NCBI GenBank assembly: GCA_963732855.1
Contig: CAVTBB010000001.1
Span: forward strand, 124,001 to 188,000
Length of the DNA: 64,000 nucleotides
Origin: DASXVU01 sp963732855
Lineage (GTDB): Archaea; Thermoplasmatota; Thermoplasmata; Methanomassiliicoccales; UBA472
Reading direction: 5' to 3'
Part shown: positions 60,535 through 64,000 of the stretch, one piece after another
Position numbering within the stretch: the first letter of the stretch is position 1
Layout: every line of letters begins with the position of its first letter
Program-made: the position numbers and the translations under genes
The notes under the pieces: model-generated
The model's database searches: none
Seen by the model: only the letters and a program-made list of their open reading frames with translations
Told to the model about the DNA's origin: nothing

Positions 60535-61005
60535 TCAGATGATTGAGGATGCCTCGCTGAGCATATCCAATTCGGCATCAGGGTTAAGCGATATCTTCTC
60601 GATAAGGATGTCAACCTCAACATTCTGGATGCTCGCCACCTTGAGGATCCTGCTTTGGATTAGGTCATAGAGGGAATCGACGCTCTTGGTGTATACCTCA
60701 CAGATCAGGCTGTGGTCGCCGAAGACCTTGAAGATGTTTTGGATCTCGTCGAACTTCTTGAGCTCCTCGATGACCTCGGTAAGCGAGGAACCAGATACCT
60801 CAATTCCGATAATGGCGCGCATGAGGCCGAGCTTTGTGGAATTGGTGATGAGGGTATAACCAGATATCAGGTCGTCATCTTCCATCTTGGAGATACGACG
60901 CGAGACCGTCGCCTTGGAAATGCCCAGCCTTTCGGCAATTTTCCCGAGGCTTTCTCTAGAATCCTGTTTCAACATCTTCAGGATGTTCAGATCGATCTCG
61001 TCCAT
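60535..61005 (-). CDS. Lrp/AsnC-family transcriptional regulator
   Basis: A 156-residue Lrp-type protein. The helix-turn-helix reads EIDLNILKMLKQDSRESLGKIAERLGISKATVSRRISKMEDDDLISGYTL; the ligand-binding alpha/beta (RAM) domain follows with IIGIEVSGSSLTEVIEELKKFDEIQNIFKVFGDHSLICEVYTKSVDSLYDLI. ATG 61005 is chosen because GGTGGGG lies five bases upstream; the frame extends to TTG 61017 inside that site. It stands just before ycaO-tfuA on the same strand, so it may regulate or share its transcript with them. Effector unknown. Confidence 0.9.
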   Translation of the reverse strand: MDEIDLNILKMLKQDSRESLGKIAERLGISKATVSRRISKMEDDDLISGYTLITNSTKLGLMRAIIGIEVSGSSLTEVIEELKKFDEIQNIFKVFGDHSLICEVYTKSVDSLYDLIQSRILKVASIQNVEVDILIEKISLNPDAELDMLSEASSII

Positions 61006-61154
61006 CTTCCCCACCAACTATTGCAAAAATCGAACATTTTTTATACGATTCTTGTTACAATGTTTCACAAATTGGCGTAATACATATAAATTGTTGACGG
61101 TCATAAGAAAAAACAGAATTGAGGAAGGACCTCATCCTCCCTCTTGAGTATGTT

Positions 61155-61862
61155 TTATGCCTTGACCCTTGACTTGGGAATGGCGGTCGCACCCATCTTC
61201 TCGATGGCCGCAACGAGCTTCTCCAACTTGGAAGCCGGAATCCCGACCAACATCTCCTCCGGGGCGATATCGGTGGTCTTGCGGCATCCGAAGCAGCCCA
61301 GTGAAAGGTTGATGTTGCCAGTCAAGTAAGGCACGATGGTGGAGTCGGCGCAGGAGGCTTGGACCGCTGCCATCTCAAACGTGACCCTTCCGCCCTCTTG
61401 GAAAGTGCTTGCGGCAGGAGCGATCCAGAAGACCTGCTCCGGCATCCCGACCACCACGACGACATCGGGAGCGATGGTGGCCTTGCTCAACGGGGAGACT
61501 GCGGTCGCGATTATGCTGCCAGTCTCCAGGGATGGCCTCGAAGCGCAGGTCTTGCATGCGGCCTCTGCCGATTCATACATGCCCATGTTGTAATGGAACT
61601 CGCCTGACTTGACCTTTTCCGGCAAAGGCACCATTCCCAATGCCGAGGCGCCCACTGGGCAAGACTGTTTGGCGGCTGGGACCACCAACTTTTCTCCCTT
61701 CCTCGCCCTCATGATGCTTTGACAATGGCGTAGCGGAGATTCGGTAACTATGTATCCATCCGGTATCGGTTGGTCTTTTTTGATCAAAGTGACCGCGACC
61801 GGTTCTGTCTTCAATCCTAGGATATCTACCATCTTCTTGGAAAGCTCAGCGTAGTTGCTCAT
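61155..61862 (-). CDS. DUF169-domain protein
   Basis: A 235-residue protein of the DUF169 family: ILGLKTEPVAVTLIKKDQPIPDGY, LRHCQSIMRARKGEKLVVPAAKQSCPVGASALGM, then VVVVVGMPEQVFWIAPA, and SLGCFGCRKTTDIAPEEMLVGIPASKLEKLVAAIEKM at the end. Conserved cysteines (CQSI, CPVG, CKTC, CFGC) may bind a metal. The family is common in methanogens and anaerobes; function is not established. ATG 61862 is chosen over the frame start at 61907, whose added residues are basic and not conserved-looking. Confidence 0.87.
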   Translation of the reverse strand: MSNYAELSKKMVDILGLKTEPVAVTLIKKDQPIPDGYIVTESPLRHCQSIMRARKGEKLVVPAAKQSCPVGASALGMVPLPEKVKSGEFHYNMGMYESAEAACKTCASRPSLETGSIIATAVSPLSKATIAPDVVVVVGMPEQVFWIAPAASTFQEGGRVTFEMAAVQASCADSTIVPYLTGNINLSLGCFGCRKTTDIAPEEMLVGIPASKLEKLVAAIEKMGATAIPKSRVKA

Positions 61863-62094
61863 TCTTAACCTTCTCGAGATTCTAAACATTCTTGATTTAT
61901 TTAACAATGTCGTTATTCGTACGTTAGTATTAATTGTATAAATATTTACAAACGTATTGAAGATTGATTACAATAATCTCCATATGTTATCTTAACAATT
62001 GTCTGGATAATTGTATGATTCCATTACGAATCGCCTGTGCCTACCAGTAGGTTCTGTGTGCATTCGAGGGAATGCGATTAGGACATGCCAGTAT

Positions 62095-62937
62095 CTAATC
62101 TTGTGATATAGAGCACACCCATCGGTCGTAGAAAGCATCGCGGTTGTTCTCAAACACTTTAACGTCAAGACGCCTGCCTGCGCACCACCCTTTGACCCGC
62201 ACTGCCTCCTTCTCTGTTTCGACGGTTACGAGGGTCTTCACCGTCAATTTGAGGGTCTCATCGAAAATGGCTTTCCATGCATACTCGTTGAAGTTGTTGA
62301 TCGAACCAGCCATAAGAATTAGCCCGAGTGGCGCCTTGGGGGCCAGAAGGCCTGCCCTGGTTGCGTCGATACACATTGTTCCTTCGGGCATGAGACGGCC
62401 GGTCCTCATCCCTAGGGCCAAGAGGCCTGGGTCATTGTCATAGGCAATCGGCACTATTCCTAACTGCCTAAGTGCTGCCGAACCGAGACCAGAACCGCAT
62501 GCCACATCCAGGCAACCCTGGCCAATCCTATCTCCCCACACCTCATTTATCAATTCCTGTACAGCGGAGCATCTTTCCGGCGAGAAATCCTCGATCGCCG
62601 GCGAAATTTGCTCAAGAATACTTTCGGAGAAATGCTCGCGCATCGCCGCGGCGAACTCTGCCCTATCGGTCTGGAAGATCTCACCGCCGAGCGCCTCATA
62701 TCTTTCGACGACCTCTACCCTGGGTTTGCGGACCAGGAAACTTGTCGCCTTCCATCCCTTTGGTGTCTTGACCGCGAACGAGAGAGGCCATTCGTCCTCA
62801 TCGATCAACATCCGGCTCTCAGAGGCATCGATGAGCCTGACCTCTTCAGTAAACCGATCATCAAGCATTTGCTCATAGGATTGCTCGAGGAACTCCACGT
62901 CCTCGAAGAGCTCGAAAAGGTCAGATGCCCAGGACAT
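62095..62937 (-). CDS. SAM-dependent methyltransferase-like protein
   Basis: A 280-residue protein. The C-terminal part carries a class I methyltransferase fold: CLDVACGSGLGSAALRQLGIVPIAYDNDPGLLALGM (motifs I and II), then LGLILMAGSINNFNEYAW. The N-terminal 110 residues are acidic and helical and are not recognised (LFELFEDVEFLEQSYEQMLDDRFTEEVRLIDASESRMLIDEDEWPLSF). Archaeal relatives of unknown substrate have the same arrangement. ATG 62937 is preferred over 62967. Confidence 0.75.
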   Translation of the reverse strand: MSWASDLFELFEDVEFLEQSYEQMLDDRFTEEVRLIDASESRMLIDEDEWPLSFAVKTPKGWKATSFLVRKPRVEVVERYEALGGEIFQTDRAEFAAAMREHFSESILEQISPAIEDFSPERCSAVQELINEVWGDRIGQGCLDVACGSGLGSAALRQLGIVPIAYDNDPGLLALGMRTGRLMPEGTMCIDATRAGLLAPKAPLGLILMAGSINNFNEYAWKAIFDETLKLTVKTLVTVETEKEAVRVKGWCAGRRLDVKVFENNRDAFYDRWVCSISQD

Positions 62938-63322
62938 TCTTGATCCGACCAGAGAAGCTCTGCCCACCTATAAGCCCATCGAATGATCGAACAGATCAGA
63001 GATAAGGCATTTGCCTTCGCTCGGTCGATTATCCCCTTCCGTTTCGACATTTCCCATCGGGAAGAACTGATCAAGAGCATCTCTCCGCCTGACGAAGACA
63101 CATGAACCGGCCAGATTGAAGATGGAAAGGATCACCTCACCGGAGCAGGTCTGAGTTTGATATTCCTGATTCGCTCTGGCATGTTCCATACGTGGTCAAC
63201 GAGCCTTGGAGTTCCTTAGTATCTGACCGGCTCTCGCCACTGCCATTCGTCCGGCCTTTCTACCATCATCATGTGATATGATGTCATTAGAAGGATAAGA
63301 AATGGGTTCGCCCGGACACGGG
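62938..63322. other. Intergenic region, no supported gene
   Basis: A 73-codon minus-strand frame (62968-63189) exists, but its text is not recognised and it has no clear ribosome site or promoter. Nothing else is seen. Confidence 0.3.
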
Positions 63323-64000
63323 CTAGATGTTTATCTCGCTGCCGGATGGCAGCATGTCGAACCCGACGAACCGGTCGGACATCATCTTCAATGCCTCGAA
63401 ACCAGTACAATGGGTCGGGGCGATCGGATCGATGCCCAGAGCTTTCAGTCCGTCCATGGTCTTGAGGATGCGGTCCTTGTTCGCCGAGCTGAGATGGAAA
63501 CCGCCAATGACCATATAGATACGCTTGTCAAAGGATTTCTTCGCCTGGGTGACGACATTCACGATACCTGGGTGACCGCAGCCGGAAACGATCACCAGTC
63601 CCTTCTTCGTCTGGACGAACAGCGCCTGCTCCTCGAAGACCTCGTCATTGATCTGGCATCCAGGCTCCTCCTCCTTGAGGAAACGGTCCTGCACCTCGAA
63701 CTTCGACTCGCGCACAATCTGGCCAGAGGTCCTTACTCCGGGAACGATCTCCACGCTTGACGCAGACAGGTTGAGCTTGGCCCTGGGCAGTGCATCCATG
63801 AGCTCTTTCGGAGCGCTGATCTCCTTTTTGGTCCCGTCAACCGCGACAGCGAAGCGCCTCGAAGAAAACACCTTCGGGTCGCCATAGATAGGGACGCCAG
63901 CGTCGATCATCGATACCAGGCCGCCCATGTGGTCGTAGTGTCCGTGGGAGATGAAGACCGCGTCGATATCGCTCGGTTTGTAACCTAGGAGAGTTAGATT
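63323..64000 (-). CDS. MBL-fold metallo-hydrolase (RFAP synthase-like family), partial
   Basis: Cut by the right edge; the N-terminus is missing. The metal motif HxHxDH is seen as ISHGHYDHMGG near 63930-63960. Further family features are VSGCGHPGIVNVV (metal histidine), IGGFHLSS and the C-terminal APTHCTGFEALKMM. This set is typical of the MBL subgroup that includes 7,8-dihydropterin-6-methyl-4-(beta-D-ribofuranosyl)-aminobenzene 5'-phosphate synthase, an enzyme class linked to methanopterin biosynthesis. Specific assignment needs the missing part. Confidence 0.85.
   Translation of the reverse strand, partial: NLTLLGYKPSDIDAVFISHGHYDHMGGLVSMIDAGVPIYGDPKVFSSRRFAVAVDGTKKEISAPKELMDALPRAKLNLSASSVEIVPGVRTSGQIVRESKFEVQDRFLKEEEPGCQINDEVFEEQALFVQTKKGLVIVSGCGHPGIVNVVTQAKKSFDKRIYMVIGGFHLSSANKDRILKTMDGLKALGIDPIAPTHCTGFEALKMMSDRFVGFDMLPSGSEINI

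Overview
The window comes from a methanogenic archaeon. It carries a complete methyl-coenzyme M reductase operon (mcrBDGA), the ycaO-tfuA pair that thioamidates McrA, and nearly the whole set of methanogenesis marker genes for MCR maturation and activation (mmp3, 5, 6, 7, 15, 17, mcrC, atwA). ycaO-tfuA sits directly upstream of mcrBDGA, mcrC lies apart with atwA, the ribonucleotide reductase is class II, and several promoters place a TATA box 25-30 nt before the ATG (leaderless). These traits fit a Methanomassiliicoccales-like member of the Thermoplasmatota. That placement is inference; no 16S gene is present.

Layout. 0-6.6 kb: a giant exported multicopper oxidase with beta-helix and Ig-like repeats, cut by the left edge and carrying two compensating 1-nt frameshifts. 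6.9-12.2 kb: an LRR remnant, the potassium uptake pair trkA-trkH, and a KamA-family radical SAM protein. 12.5-19.2 kb: small genes and flavoproteins between an intact tRNA-Leu(GAG), four degenerate tRNA-Leu-like relics and the RNase P RNA gene. 19.5-28.6 kb: housekeeping genes (IF2B-like, nrdJ, an ABC/FtsX exporter, trpB2). 28.8-33.3 kb: two DUF835 genes, a STAND-type NTPase/TPR regulator and a small gene made of MPLPGVGPH repeats; one DUF835 gene and the repeat gene share an identical promoter/operator arrangement. 33.4-38 kb: HAD hydrolase, RidA, and a copper module (Lrp-TRASH regulator, CopA, 48-residue YHS protein). 38.1-40.8 kb: a frameshifted FAD oxidase and two diverged copies of an unknown element. 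41-52.9 kb: the MCR maturation/activation cluster with its presumed regulator. 53.1-60.5 kb: a gene relic, mcrBDGA plus DUF2098, tfuA and ycaO. 60.5-64 kb: Lrp regulator, DUF169 protein, methyltransferase-like protein, and an MBL-fold hydrolase cut by the right edge.

The most notable signal is regulatory. The same palindrome (TGGATGGAT / ATCCATCCA) lies in the promoter of a winged-helix DUF4443-DUF2111 protein beside atwA and, 8 kb away, just upstream of the mcrBDGA TATA box. This suggests a dedicated transcription factor for MCR that represses itself and activates mcr. Other points to check are the synonymous-only divergence of the PGVG repeat gene, a paralogous pair of unknown proteins bracketing the activation cluster, and the tRNA-Leu relic field.

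All functional calls come from reading motifs by eye. No database search or folding program was run.
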